From contig CAWAYL010000014.1 of NCBI GenBank assembly GCA_963786305.1, positions 434,001 through 498,000 of the forward strand: 64,000 nt of DNA, read 5' to 3'. This document shows, piece by piece, positions 16,036-26,925 of the stretch. The position numbers and the translations under genes were made by a program. The stretch is from CAKZLS01 sp963786305. Its GTDB lineage: Bacteria; Pseudomonadota; Alphaproteobacteria; Rhodospirillales; Defluviicoccaceae. How positions within the stretch are numbered: position 1 is the first letter of the stretch; each line of letters opens with the position of its first letter. A model generated the notes under the pieces. That model had not been told where the DNA came from and ran no database searches. It saw only the letters and a list, made by a program, of their open reading frames with translations.

Positions 16036-18129
16036 ATGTCAGACGATGCCCGCACCAAAGCCAACTCGAAAATCGGATCCGGCGGAGAGCTTCACCAGAC
16101 CGCGGGGTCCGACGGCACCGTCATGACGACCCAGCAGGGTATCCCGGTTTCGGACGATCAGAATTCCCTGAAGGCGGGAACGCGGGGTCCGACGCTGCTG
16201 GAGGATTTCCACTTCCGCGAAAAAATCTTTCATTTCGACCATGAGCGCATTCCCGAGCGCGTCGTTCATGCCCGGGGCTATGGAGCACACGGATATTTCG
16301 AAAACTACGAGCCGCTGGCGGACATCACCAAGGCGGACATATTCGCGCGCGCCGGCGAGAAGACCCCGGCATTCGTCCGGTTCTCCACGGTCGCCGGCAA
16401 CAAGGGCTCGGCGGACCTGGCCCGCGATGTCCGGGGCTTTGCCGTCAAGCTTTACACGAAACAGGGAAACTGGGACATCGTCGGCAACAATATCCCCGTA
16501 TTCTTCATCCAGGACGCCATCAAGTTTCCCGATCTCATTCACGCCGCCAAGGTAGCGCCTGACCGCGGCTTTCCGCAGGCGCAGACCGCGCACGACAACT
16601 TCTGGGATTTCATCTCGCTGATGCCCGAAAGCATGCACATGGTGATGTGGATCATGTCGGACCGCGCCATCCCGCGCTCGTTCCGGTTCATGGAAGGCTT
16701 CGGCGTGCACACGTTCCGACTGGTCAACGCCGAGGGCAAGTCGCATTTCGTCAAGTTCCACTGGAAGCCGAAATTGGGTGTCCAGTCGGTGGTGTGGAAC
16801 GAAGCCCTCAAGCTCAACGGCGCCGATCCCGATTTTCATCGCCGCGACCTGTGGGATGCCATCGAGAGCGGCGACGGCGCGGAATGGGAGCTCGGCTTTC
16901 AGGTTTTCGACGAGGCGTTCGCGGAGCGCTTCGAATTCGACGTGCTAGACGCCACCAAGATCATCCCCGAAGAGCAGATTCCCGTCCGCCCCGTCGGCCG
17001 GCTCGTCCTCGACCGTACCGTCGACAACTTCTTCGCGGAGACGGAGCAGGTGGCGTTCTGTACCCAGAACATCGTGCCGGGGGTGGATTTCTCCGACGAT
17101 CCTTTATTGCAGGGACGCAATTTCTCGTATCTCGACACTCAGTTGAAGCGCCTCGGCGGTCCCAACTTTACCCACATTCCGATCAATGCGCCGAAATGCC
17201 CGTTCCATCACTTCCAGCAAGATGGCCACATGGCGATGACCAATCCATCGGGCCGGGCGAACTACGAACCCAACTCCTGGGGCGACGACGGAGGCCCGCG
17301 CGAGTCACCGGAAATCGGTTTCCGCACCGTGCCGGCGAACGTGTCCGGGCAGAAGGAGCGGGTCCGCTCCGAGACCTTCGCGGATCATTACAGCCAGGCC
17401 CGCCAGTTCTTCGTAAGCCAGACGGAGGTGGAGCAAATGCATATGGCGGCGGCGCTGACCTTCGAATTGAGCAAGGTGGAGATGCCCGCCATCCGCGCTC
17501 GTGTGGTGTCCCACCTTCGCAATATCCATGAGGACCTGGCCGCCAAGGTCGCCGCTGGCCTGGGGCTCGAGGAGATGCCCGATGCCGCCGAAGCCGCCAT
17601 GCCGACACGCACTGATCTGCCGCCGTCGCCGGCGCTCAGCATCGTCGGCAACTGTCCCGGCACCTTCCGCGGTCGGAAGCTCGGCGTGCTCGTCACCAAC
17701 GGCTGCGACGCGGACATGATCGGCGGATTTCGCAAGGCGGTCGAAGCCGAGGGAGCGATGATCGAGTTTGTCGCCCTGGCGGTCGCGGGCGTGAAGGCGA
17801 GCGACGGTTCGTGGATCGAGGCCGACCACAAGATCGACGGCGGTCCCTCGGTCCTGTTCGACGCCGTTGCCATCTTGCCGTCTCCGGACGGCGCCGAGGA
17901 ACTGACCGGGGAGGCCACCGCCCGTGACTTCGTCGCCGACGCGTTTGCCCATCGTAAATTCATCGCCTACGTTCCCGCGGCATCGGTCCTGTTCGTGAAA
18001 GCCGGTGTTCCCGCGGATCTCGACGACGGGTTCATGAAGATGAGCGACGGTGCCGGACCGAAACAGTTCATCGAGCGCTGCCGCTCGCTGCGTTACTGGC
18101 CGCGCGAAACCACGGTCAAGCAGATGTGA
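16036..18129 (+). CDS. katE: Large-subunit haem catalase (HPII type)
   Basis: Cytoplasmic catalase (697 aa) that disproportionates hydrogen peroxide. The catalytic His is H78 in RVVHARGYGAHG, followed by FVRFSTVAGNKGSADLARD; the haem-ligand Tyr lies in NFSYLDTQLKR. As in E. coli KatE, a C-terminal glutamine-amidotransferase-like domain (about 545-697, starting RGRKLGVLVTNGCDA) follows the catalase core, which separates it from small-subunit catalases. AGGAGG precedes the ATG. An EcfG promoter upstream places it in the general stress response. Frame intact. Confidence 0.95.
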   Translation: MSDDARTKANSKIGSGGELHQTAGSDGTVMTTQQGIPVSDDQNSLKAGTRGPTLLEDFHFREKIFHFDHERIPERVVHARGYGAHGYFENYEPLADITKADIFARAGEKTPAFVRFSTVAGNKGSADLARDVRGFAVKLYTKQGNWDIVGNNIPVFFIQDAIKFPDLIHAAKVAPDRGFPQAQTAHDNFWDFISLMPESMHMVMWIMSDRAIPRSFRFMEGFGVHTFRLVNAEGKSHFVKFHWKPKLGVQSVVWNEALKLNGADPDFHRRDLWDAIESGDGAEWELGFQVFDEAFAERFEFDVLDATKIIPEEQIPVRPVGRLVLDRTVDNFFAETEQVAFCTQNIVPGVDFSDDPLLQGRNFSYLDTQLKRLGGPNFTHIPINAPKCPFHHFQQDGHMAMTNPSGRANYEPNSWGDDGGPRESPEIGFRTVPANVSGQKERVRSETFADHYSQARQFFVSQTEVEQMHMAAALTFELSKVEMPAIRARVVSHLRNIHEDLAAKVAAGLGLEEMPDAAEAAMPTRTDLPPSPALSIVGNCPGTFRGRKLGVLVTNGCDADMIGGFRKAVEAEGAMIEFVALAVAGVKASDGSWIEADHKIDGGPSVLFDAVAILPSPDGAEELTGEATARDFVADAFAHRKFIAYVPAASVLFVKAGVPADLDDGFMKMSDGAGPKQFIERCRSLRYWPRETTVKQM

Positions 18130-18213
18130 GGGCCAAGCTGATGTGAGGGCAGGGGGTCGAGCCGGCGAGACGCGTGCCGCCACGCCGGCTCTCGGTGCTT
18201 TACCCGGGCATAG

Positions 18214-18242
18214 CTACTGTGCATGGGGTTGTTTTCGATAAA
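18214..18242 (+). repeat. Dispersed 29-bp repeat, copy 1
   Basis: Starts CTACTGTGCATGGGGTTG and ends TTTCGATAAA; followed a few bases later by a run of nine to ten C. The exact reverse complement is at 27263-27291, also followed by a C-rich tract. Both copies are intergenic. The gap 18130-18295 holds nothing else I can name. Confidence 0.8.
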
Positions 18243-18295
18243 TGCGCTAGATCCCCCCCCCTTTGGGATTCGATCGAAACCAACTTCGTTCCGCT

Positions 18296-18997
18296 TCAAG
18301 GCAGCGATTTGTCGATGCCGCAGGCGATACGCAACCCGCCAACTAGCCGCTCGACGCCGGGTGTCCTGGAGGTACCGCGCGACAGGATTATTTCCGAAGT
18401 GGCGTCCTCGGTATAAAAGCGGCGGTTCAGCGATTGATCGGCCGTCAGCTTCCAGCCATCGAACGACGAAGGGCCGATCATTCCTCTTTGCACATCGACG
18501 AAGGCCAGGACATCGGCGGTCGCATTGATTTGCACGCTGGGCTCGATACTGGTTGTTACGGATTCGACGCTCAACCCGTCCGGCCCGCCGAGCGACGCCG
18601 ATCCCTCGATGATCGGACGGACCGCATCCATGTTCATGACCATGAGGATCACGCGGCCGTCCGTTACCGCATCCTCGCCACCCGTCGCGCGCACCCGATA
18701 GAACGCGGGATCGCTCCACGCGCCGCGGCCGCCGTCATGGACCACGACAACGGCCGGCCGGCCCTTTTCGCCCGATTCCGGCACACTGGGAAGGACGACC
18801 ACCGCGTCCGCCCGCCGGATGTTGGCCCGAAACTCCGTCCGGTAGTGGCCCCCGTCGAGATCCTCGACGGTGGCGCGCGCGGCCTCGATGATGTTGTAGG
18901 GTTCGGCCACGCCGGCGGTGGCGGTGTTGCCCCATCCCGTGGCGGCGAACGCGAGGGCCGCCCAGGCCATGAACGTTCCGCGAAGTTGCATTTGCAT
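18296..18997 (-). CDS. Secreted SYLF/Ysc84-type lipid-binding protein
   Basis: Protein of 233 aa. The first 29 residues form a signal peptide (hydrophobic core FMAWAALAFAATG, cleavage probably after ATAG). The rest resembles SYLF-domain proteins: AVVVLPSVPESG, GRPAVVVVHDGGRGAWSDPAFYRV and VILMVMNMDAVRPIIEG. SYLF proteins bind phosphoinositides or stay periplasmic with unknown function in bacteria. The ATG follows GGGAGACAGG. A weak Crp-like site lies at 19057-19070. Downstream it faces the dispersed repeat. Confidence 0.8.
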   Translation of the reverse strand: MQMQLRGTFMAWAALAFAATGWGNTATAGVAEPYNIIEAARATVEDLDGGHYRTEFRANIRRADAVVVLPSVPESGEKGRPAVVVVHDGGRGAWSDPAFYRVRATGGEDAVTDGRVILMVMNMDAVRPIIEGSASLGGPDGLSVESVTTSIEPSVQINATADVLAFVDVQRGMIGPSSFDGWKLTADQSLNRRFYTEDATSEIILSRGTSRTPGVERLVGGLRIACGIDKSLP

Positions 18998-19121
18998 TCC
19001 TGTCTCCCTGGTCAATCGTGATCGCTGCACAATGCGGTCAAAATCCTGGCCGGGCATTAACTTACGACAGGGTGCGGACACCGCGGTGTCGGCGCTTGGA
19101 AAAAGCGGCGGCTGGCCTCGC

Positions 19122-21420
19122 TCATGCCTTGCCTGGCGACACCGTCTGCGCGCTCGGCCACCGGCCGGTTTGGTTGCCGTCGGCCGCCGCCTGATCATCG
19201 CCACCGATGGATTTGACCCAAGCCGGAGGGGCGCTTCCATCCTTGTCCACGCCGAAGTAGATCGTCTGATGCGGGAACGGGATCTCGATGCCCAACTCGT
19301 CGAAGCGCCGCTTCATGCGCCGGTTGAAGGCGCGTCCGACGCTCCACTGCTGGATCGGCCGGGTCTTGATGCGGGCCTTGATGATGACCGCGGAGTCGGC
19401 GAACTGGTCCACGCCCAGCACGTCGAGCGGCTCCAGGATCTTCGACGCGAATTCGGGCTCGGCGCGCATTTCCTCGACGATGTCTTTGATGACTTCCGTC
19501 ACTTGGTCGGTGTCCTCGCGATAGGCGATGCCCACGTCCAGCAGATAATACGAGAAGTCCTTGGTCATGTTGGTGACCGTCTCGACGGCGCTGAACGGTA
19601 TCGTGTGCAGGTTGCCGCCGAGATCGCGCAGCCGGATCGTGCGGATGGAAATGCTTTCCACCAGACCGCCGGTGCCCGCCACGTTGACCACGTCGCCGAC
19701 CGCGATCGCGTCCTCGAACAGAATGAAGCCGCCGGTGATGACGTCCTGCACCAGCTTCTGCGCGCCAAAGCCCACGGCCAGTCCGATGACGCCGGCGCTG
19801 GCCAGCAGCGGGCCGATGCTGATCCCCACCTCCGCCAGGATCATCAGCGTCACCACGACGCTGAGAGCGATGAAGACGACGCGGCGAAACAGCGGCAAAA
19901 GCGTGCGGGCGCGGGCGCTGCGCTCGATGACCGAGCCATCGGCGCCCCTGGGTGCGAGATAATGCTCGATGGCGAGCGTCGCCAATTGCCAGACGACGGC
20001 GGCGGCCACCAGAATGACCGCGATGTTCATCAGGCTGCCGACGAACTCCTGTCCCACCGGCTGGTTGATCCACCCGAATACATCGACGTCCCAGGCTTCC
20101 AGGACCAGCAGCACCGCGACGACCGATACCGCCGCCCGCAGCACCCAGGAAACCAGCGGCGCCGATCGGGCCAGATGATCGTGCAGCCGCGGATGCCCGC
20201 CGGCCAGCACTTTCGTGTTGATCCAATCGCGCAAATGGGCGGGATCGAGCCGCGGCAGCAACGCGAAAACGACAACCAGGATCAGCAGCGACAGGATGCT
20301 CGCGCGCGCGACGAACGAGAATGCGTCCTCCACGTCGAGCAGCCAGACCACGAACACGCCGAGGACGTAGGCGATGGCCACCACCGGCCACAGGGTGGCG
20401 ATCTGGGCCATCCACCCGGATTCGCCGGCGGCTTCGTCGTCGGCCGAACCGTCGGATCCTTGCCGAGCGAATCCATCGCTCGACCGGGCGCCGGGTTCGG
20501 AAGATGAACGTAATAGCCATGATGGTCAGCGTCAGGCCGATGAAAAGACCGAGGATTTTCACGGCGCCATCATCCAATCCCAGCAGGGCGGCGGCCTCGG
20601 TCGCGAAGTACCCGAAAACGGCGACCGCGGCAAAGCGGCGCACCCAGGTCAATACGGTTGCCGACGCATCGTCGCTCCACGAAACGAGCCGCAGGGAGGG
20701 CGCGGCTGGCGCGGTCAGAGCCCGCCCCAGCGCAACGATCGACCGGAAGATGACGTAGGCGTTGAGCCAGCTTACCGCCACGATGTCGAAGGTGCGCGAC
20801 GTATCGACGACGGTGAGGGCGCCATACGTGGCGAGCGCGAAGACAGCGAGCGGCAAGAGGTCGAGAACCGTTCGCCCGAACAGAAACAAGACGCGTTTTG
20901 CCCACGAACCGGAGGGTCCACGCTCCAGCCGGCGACGCGGCATCGACAGCAATGCGCGCGCCGCGAATTCGGCGATCAGGCCGGCGAACAGAACGATGGC
21001 CACCCGCAGCGCAAGATCGAGAAGTTGCTGCCGCGTCTCGGGATCGGCGACGGCCGCCGCTGCCTCGTCGATCCATTCAGGACCTTCGGCAAGCCACTCG
21101 GGCAGGGCGCGAAGCGGTTTCCCCAGTGCCCCCGCCGTGGCCGTCAACGCGGCGATCACCCGTGCGCCCACGCTATCGGCTTTCGCCGCTTCCGGCGCTT
21201 CCTGTTGGGCGGCGATGAGGGCATCGATCCGCGAAATCAATTGCTTGCGTTGCTCCGGATCCTGCAGCGTTTTGCTCAGAGCTTCCAGGTCTTCCACGGA
21301 CGCCGCCGTGTCCGGCGAGTCAACCGATTGTGGGGCGACCTGTGCCGACGAGACGCTCGACAGGCAAAGCGGTAAGACAAATGCGAGGGCGAGGGCTACC
21401 GTGCGAAAGCTGCAGGGCAT
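19122..21420 (-). CDS. Large MscS-family mechanosensitive channel (one frameshift)
   Basis: About 765 residues over two frames. The N-terminal part starts MPCSFRTVALALAF after AGAAGGAGTG and has a signal peptide, a periplasmic helical segment (LSKTLQDPEQRKQLISRIDA) and several membrane helices. The C-terminal part has the MscS core (AGVIGLAVGFGAQKLVQDVI, pore helix) and beta domain (DAIAVGDVVNVAGTGG, IRLRDLGGNLHTIPFS). The two halves lie in different frames and join near 20455-20465, where one extra base is likely. It would act as an osmotic safety valve in the inner membrane. The gap to the next gene (21421-21786) holds a 35-bp tandem duplication. Confidence 0.85.
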
Positions 21421-21659
21421 GCGGGCACTCCTTCTATGAAATTCTGTAAACAATCCAGAGGGTCGGAAATTCGCTTTGACGGGCACAACTCAGATCCTGG
21501 TCGTCGGGTTTCCCGCCGGCCCGGGCGGGCCAGGGACGGAGGTTCGCGGGTGCCGGGAAACGGTTACGGCGCAGAGCATTACCCTTAATCGGAAGGGAAA
21601 AGGGTTGCCAGCAAAACTCGAGGTGGAATGATCGGCCGGCCGCGGGCGGTCGCCGCCAT

Positions 21660-21725
21660 TTGGCGGCTGGCTTGACAGGGTGCGGACGCTGCCTTTGGCG
21701 GCTGGCTTGACAGGGTGCGGACGCT
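21660..21725 (+). repeat. 35-bp tandem duplication upstream of the P-type ATPase gene
   Basis: Two 31-bp copies, 21660-21690 and 21695-21725, starting TTGGCGGCTGGCTTGACAGG. Each contains TTGACA. From the second copy, TTGACA (21707-21712), an 18-bp spacer and GACAAT (21731-21736) could form a sigma-70 promoter for the ATPase gene. The core GACAGGGTGCGGAC also occurs once at 19066-19079. The remainder of the 21421-21786 gap shows nothing else. Confidence 0.7.
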
Positions 21726-21786
21726 TCATGGACAATCGGCCCCCGTAGCTTCGGCTGTGAAATCCATGAACGACAGGGGAAAACGG

Positions 21787-24508
21787 ATGACCAAACCGGC
21801 ATATGCGCTGCCGGCCGCCGACGTTATCGATGGGCTGGACGTCTCCGCCGAAGACGGCCTGACGGAAGCCGAGGCCCAATCACGCATCGCGGAATATGGC
21901 CCGAACCGCCTACGCGAGTCCGAACAGAAATCGTGGCAGCGTATTCTCTACGAACAATTCACCAGCCTCGTCGTCATCCTGCTGCTGGTCGCCGCTGTCA
22001 CCGCCGCCGCCTTCGGCCAATTCGTCGAGGGTATCGCCATTGCCGCGGCGCTGGTGATCAACGCCGCCATCGGCTTCATCACCGAATACAAGGCCTTGCA
22101 GTCGATGGAGGCGCTGCGCCGCATCGGCCAGGTCAACGCCGTGGTCCGCCGGGGCGGAGAGGCGCGCGAGGTGCCGGCGGAAGAACTTGTCCCCGGCGAT
22201 ATCGTGGTGTTAACGGAGGGCGAGGTGGTGCCCGCCGATCTGCGGCTGCTCGCCACCGAAAATCTTCAGGCCAACAAATCCGCCCTGACCGGTGAATCGG
22301 TGCCGGTGGACAAGATCACGGATCCCATCGACGAGGACGATCCGCCGCTGGCGGACCGATCCAATATGGTGTTCAGCGGCACTTCGGTGTCGCGGGGCGG
22401 GGGCAAGGGCGTCGTTGTCGCCACCGGCATGGATACCGAAATCGGCCGGATTTCGGCGCTGGTGGAGGGGGCGGAAGACGAGGCGACGCCGCTGGAGCGG
22501 CGTCTGGAGCGGCTCGGCCAGAAACTGATCTACGTGGTGATCGCCGTTGGCGTGGTGGTGGCCGGGGCCGGCATCCTCGCCGGCAAGGAATTGTTCCTGA
22601 TGATCGAGACCGCCATCGTTCTCGCCATCGCCGCCGTTCCGGAAGGACTGCCCATCGTCTCCACCGTGGCGCTCGGCCGCGGCATGTGGCGCATGGCGCG
22701 GCGCAATGCACTGGTCAAGAAGCTGTCGGCCGTGGAAACGCTGGGCGCGACGACGGTCATCTTCACCGACAAGACCGGCACGCTCACGGAAAACAGCATG
22801 GTCATGCGCCGGGTGGCACTGCCGGCCGGCGATATCGACGTGGTCCGGGAGAGCGACGCCGCGATATTTCGCGCCGGCGGGCAATCTATTTCGCTGGACG
22901 GGCGCTCCGACCTCGAAGCGGTCCTGCGGGTGGGCATTCTTTGCAACAATGTGGACAGGGCGGAAGACGGCGGCGACGTCGGCGGGGTGAATCAGGCCTG
23001 GAGCGGCGATCCCACCGAGGTGGCGCTGGTTGCTGGCGGCACCGCCGCCGGACTGGATCGCGACCATCTGCTCGAGACGCTGCCCGAGGAACGCGAGGAG
23101 AGCTTCGATACGGCCACCAAGATGATGGCGACATTCCACCGCGACGACAACGGTTACCGCGTGTTCGTCAAGGGCGCGCCGGAGGCCGTGCTCGGCGCCT
23201 GTGCCCGCGTCGCCGGCGCGAACGGCGACGGCTCGGATTTGGACGACGCAAGCCCGCGAGCAGTGGCTTCAACGCAACCAGGACATGGCGGGCGACGGTC
23301 TCCGCGTTCTTGCCGTCGCAGAAAAGACGGCCGGAGACGTTTCCGAAAAGCCTTACGAGGGTTTGTCGCTGCTTGGACTGGTCGGCCTCTACGATCCGCC
23401 GCGCGAAAGCATCCCCGATGCCATCGCCGCTTGCCGCCACGCCGGCATCGGCGTCGTCATGGTGACCGGCGATCAGCCGGCGACGGCCGCCAACATCGCC
23501 CACGCCATCGGCATCGTCGAGGACAAGCAGCCCAGGGTCCTGCGTGGCCGCGACCTCGGCCACGTCGCCGAGGCCGACGCCGCCCGCCGCGAAGAGATCC
23601 TGAAGACGTCGGTGTTCGCGCGGGTTTCGCCCGAACAGAAGCTGGCCCTGGTCGATGTCTATCAGAACGACGGCGCCATCGTCGGCATGACCGGCGACGG
23701 CGTCAACGACGCGCCGGCGCTCAAGAAAGCCGATATCGGGATCGCCATGGGTCAGCGCGGAACCGAGGTCGCCCGCGAAACCAGCGACATCGTGCTCAAG
23801 GACGACGCCTTCGAAACCATCGTCATGGCCATTGAGCAGGGCCGGTCCATCTTCGACAATATTCGCAAATTCATCGTCTTTCTGTTATCCGGCAATCTCG
23901 GGCAGATTATCGCCATCACGGCGGCGGCCCTGATCAATGCGCCGCTCCCCCTCCTGCCCTTGCAGATCCTGTTTCTGAACCTTCTGCTGGACGTCTTTCC
24001 CGCCCTTGCCATCGGCGTCGGCAAAGGCGATGCCAGCGTCATGGACCGTGCACCGCGCGACTCCAAGGAGCCCATTCTCGCCCGGCGCCATTGGTTGGCG
24101 GTTACCGGATTCGGCGCGATCATCGCCGCGTCGGTACTGGGCGCGTTTGCCTATGCGCTCGTGGTCATGGGGTTGGACGAGCGCGAGTCCGTCACCATTT
24201 CCTTCCTCACGTATGGCTTCGCGCGCCTGTGGCACGTCTTCAACATGCGCTCGGTAGGCTCCGGGTTGATCAACAACGACATCACCCGCAATCCCTTCGT
24301 ATGGGGCGCTCTCGCCATTTGCGGCGGGTTGCTGCTGGTGGCGACCTACGTTCCGTTCATGGCGTCACTGCTGCACGTGACGGTACCGAGCGCGCAAGGA
24401 TGGGTCGTGGTGGCCATCGGCAGCCTTGCACCGCTCGTGATTGGCCAAGCCGCGGTATTTGTCACGGGTTTGGCGCGGCGCCGGGTGTCTCGGAGCAATG
24501 CGGATTAG
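21787..24508 (+). CDS. P-type cation-transporting ATPase (P2 type), one frameshift
   Basis: About 906 residues over two frames: an inner-membrane pump of the Ca2+/Na+/K+ P2 class. It has the N-terminal cation ATPase domain, LTGES (actuator), AAVPEGLPIVSTVALG (membrane helix 4), phosphorylation site DKTGTLT with Asp328, KGAPE (nucleotide domain), MVTGDQ and MTGDGVNDAPALKKADIG. Near 23245-23260 the frame shifts, between GSDLDDA and AREQWLQRNQ, consistent with one base error. The ATG follows AGGGG; an ATG seven codons upstream is possible. Typical neighbours in such stress islands are Usp and MscS. The ion is not decided. Confidence 0.88.
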
Positions 24509-24619
24509 TGAACCAACTTGACCGAGGCGGATGCGGATCCGCCAGTGGCGTTAGGGTCCATTGGATCCATTGCAGGGCTCGTTTCGTTTTTTTTGGTACC
24601 TCCGCCCCGCGCAAGACGC

Positions 24620-24883
24620 TCAGTATCCCTTGCTCTCGGCCGCGCGTTCGTCCTGAACGGGGTACCCGAGGTCGCTTCCGATCACCCCGTCCGCGTCGCC
24701 ACGATCCGTGTCACCGACGCGGACTTCCGCGCCGGGCACGCCGGGCGAACCCAAGCCACCGTCGGCTCCGACGGGAGTTTTCTCGGGGATACCGGTGGTG
24801 TCGGGCTCTTCATATTTGCTTTCGCAACCGGCCAGAACCAGCAATCCGACTGTTCCAAGTACAACGCTCAGACGTACCGTCAT
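24620..24883 (-). CDS. Small lipoprotein
   Basis: 87 aa starting MTVRLSVVLGTVGLLVLAGC, a lipoprotein signal with lipobox LAGC (lipidated Cys20). The mature part is short, acidic and glycine-rich with no domain I know. GGAGGAAAC precedes the ATG. A strict EcfG promoter lies 64 bp upstream on the same strand, divergent from the next gene. Confidence 0.8.
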   Translation of the reverse strand: MTVRLSVVLGTVGLLVLAGCESKYEEPDTTGIPEKTPVGADGGLGSPGVPGAEVRVGDTDRGDADGVIGSDLGYPVQDERAAESKGY

Positions 24884-24946
24884 GAGTTTCCTCCGCTGCG
24901 GTGAAATGGCCGCGCCTGCCTCCGCCGAGATCCGCGCCTGCGATTC

Positions 24947-24971
24947 AACGCCATGGCGCGGCGAAAGTTCC
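24947..24971 (-). promoter_or_regulatory. EcfG-type promoter of the lipoprotein gene
   Basis: On the minus strand GGAAC (24971-24967), 16 bp, CGTT (24950-24947). It forms a divergent pair with the plus-strand promoter at 25032. Confidence 0.75.
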
Positions 24972-25031
24972 AGCGCCATGGGGTACGAGCGGATCCTGTG
25001 CCGATCTCGCCGACATCCGTGGCCATGGGGT

Positions 25032-25057
25032 GGAACTTTTCGGGGCCGCCGCGCGTT
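25032..25057 (+). promoter_or_regulatory. EcfG-type promoter of the 25094 gene
   Basis: GGAAC, 17 bp, CGTT, 36 bp before the start codon. Together with the site at 24947 it makes a back-to-back EcfG promoter pair. Confidence 0.75.
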
Positions 25058-25093
25058 GTCGAGGCAACTTGCTTCCATTGGGAGGACTTGATC

Positions 25094-25621
25094 ATGACGA
25101 CATCACCAACCGCGCGCGACGCGGCCGAAACGGCCAAGGCCGTTGCCGCGGACGCGCGAGATCGTATTCGTGCCGAAGGCGAGCGGGCCGTCGACAACGC
25201 CCGTGAAAACGCTCAAACGTTTGCCGCCGAGCGCCGCGATTTCGCCTCCGACTACCTGGGAGACGTCTCGGATGCGCTGGTCAGCGCGCAAAACACATTG
25301 ACCGATCGCGGCCGCACCGGAGCGGCCAACCTGGTTCACAAGGCGGCGACCGAAATGAACGACCTGGCGAGCCGCGTCCATGGCCAGGACGTCGGCCGCG
25401 CGATCTCGGAGGTGGAAACCTTCGCGCGAAACCGTCCCGCCCTGTTTTTCGGCGGCGCCTTCGCCCTCGGGTTCATTGTAACGCGCGTGCTCGCTGGTGC
25501 GGGCGACCCTTCCAGGTCTCCTGGATACGCGGATCCCGAGGCCAGGTCTCCTGGTCACGCGAAACCAGAGGTTCGCGCGAGCGCTGGGCCCACGGCTGGC
25601 GTGCCACAGGACAATGGATAA
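25094..25621 (+). CDS. Stress-type helical protein with one C-terminal membrane segment
   Basis: 175 aa starting MTTSPTARDAAETAKAVAAD behind GGAGGACTTGATC. The first 110 residues are strongly helical, alanine- and charge-rich (DUF883 / nutrient-deprivation-induced type). A membrane segment PALFFGGAFALGFIVTRVL follows at about 127-147, and then a tail with a short imperfect repeat (ARSPGHAKPE-like). The next gene starts 12 bp later, so the two are an operon driven by the EcfG promoter at 25032. Exact role unknown; likely envelope protection. Confidence 0.75.
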   Translation: MTTSPTARDAAETAKAVAADARDRIRAEGERAVDNARENAQTFAAERRDFASDYLGDVSDALVSAQNTLTDRGRTGAANLVHKAATEMNDLASRVHGQDVGRAISEVETFARNRPALFFGGAFALGFIVTRVLAGAGDPSRSPGYADPEARSPGHAKPEVRASAGPTAGVPQDNG

Positions 25622-25633
25622 GGAGACGACGCC

Positions 25634-26804
25634 ATGACGACCAACGACACACGATCTCCGGACGAGATGATGCGGGAGACGGAGAAAACACGCGCCGATA
25701 TCGAAAGCAATCTGGAGGCGCTGGAACAGCGGTTGTCGCCGGACGAGATGCTGCACCAAGTCGGCCAGGCGGTTGCGCCCGCGCGCGACGGCGCGGTGAG
25801 GTTCGCGCGCAATTTCGGTGACACCATACGCGAAAATCCTATTCCGGCGGCCTTGGTGGGCATCGGCATCGGATGGCTGCTCTTGTCAGAGCGGCGCGAC
25901 GACCCGGAGATGGAGTATTCCTCGTATCGCGGCGACCCCAGCCGAACCGTCCACGATCCCGTCGCCGATCCGGGCGACAGCGGCGGGACGCGGGTTCGCG
26001 AGGCGCGGGAATGGGCCCGGGACCGCGGCGAATGGGCACGCGAACGCGGTGAACGCGTCCGCGAGCGCGGCGAGCGGGTTCGCGAACGCGTCGCCGATAG
26101 CGCCGACATGGCCTACCGACGGGCATCGGATTCTGCACATCGGGCCGGGCAGCAAATAAGCGAGCGAACGGCCGCGGCCGGCAATTTCGTACAACGCCGG
26201 CCGATCTTGACGGGCGTGGCGGTGGCCGGCGTCGGCGCGGTCATCGCGGCCGCTATTTTCGCGCGAACCGACCGGGGCAGAACCATGGTCTCGCGGGCGG
26301 CGGATGCCGTGAAAGACGGCTCCCAGCAAATGGGCGAGGCCGTTCGCGACACCGCCGAGAGCGTATTTGCCGAGGGGTCGCGCACCGCTTCGGATACGAA
26401 GGAGCGAATGGACGGTGCGGCGGCGAAAGCTGGAGAACGCGCCGGCCATGCTAGCGACAACGTGCGGCAGCAGGCCGCCGATGCCCGCGACAAAGCGCGG
26501 GAGACCGCGGAAAGGGTCAGGTCGGGGCCAAGGCAATCTGAGGAAACCGCGTCATCGTCGGCGCCGCACACGCGTTCCGTGTCCGAACAAGTCAATGCGG
26601 ACAACAACGATCCGCTCAAGCCCGCGGCGGTCAAGCCCGTGCCGGTGTCGCCGCCGCCATTCGAGGAAACCGAGTCGACCGGTCGGTGCGGGCGGGGTTG
26701 TCCATCACGACGCGGACACGATCGCCGGCGGCGTCAGCCCCGGCTCGAAGCCGGGTTCGACGACCGACAGCAAGGGTGCGGCGCCCGGCGCCAGCAAAAA
26801 TTAA
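25634..26804 (+). CDS. DUF3618-containing membrane-associated stress protein (one frameshift)
   Basis: About 390 residues. The N-terminus (MRETEKTRADIESNLEALEQ, then RENPIPAALVGIGIGWLLL) is the DUF3618 signature: a helical head and one membrane segment. A central run of RERGERV-like heptads (about residues 125-150) is probably coiled coil. A second hydrophobic segment (RPILTGVAVAGVGAVIAAAI) and an alanine-rich helical tail follow. Near 26690 the frame changes; the other frame continues GGVVHHDADTIAGGVSPGS and stops at 26804, just before a strong hairpin. I take this as the real end rather than 26929. Second gene of the 25094 operon. Confidence 0.75.
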
Positions 26805-26828
26805 CGCCAGGCGACCGATGGAGCTTCG

Positions 26829-26862
26829 CCCGGGCTCCCGCGCCGCGGCGCGGGAGCCCGGG
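26829..26862. terminator. Very strong hairpin after the DUF3618 gene
   Basis: A perfect inverted repeat with 16-bp arms (CCCGGGCTCCCGCGCC and its complement) and almost no loop. There is no T run. It starts 24 bp after the proposed stop of the preceding gene. Confidence 0.65.
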
Positions 26863-26925
26863 TGGTGATTCCAAAGCCCTTATCCGACCCCGGGTTCGCG
26901 GCAATCCCCGGAGATTGGAAGACCG

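Noticed and set aside
18093..18719. Minus-strand frame across the catalase end and the dispersed repeat
   Set aside because: It overlaps katE and the SYLF gene in the wrong frame and its start has no ribosome site.
26020..26090. Regular repeats encoding RERGERV, checked as a CRISPR-like array
   Set aside because: The units are about 21 bp, coding, in frame and without spacers; they form a coiled-coil-like protein segment.
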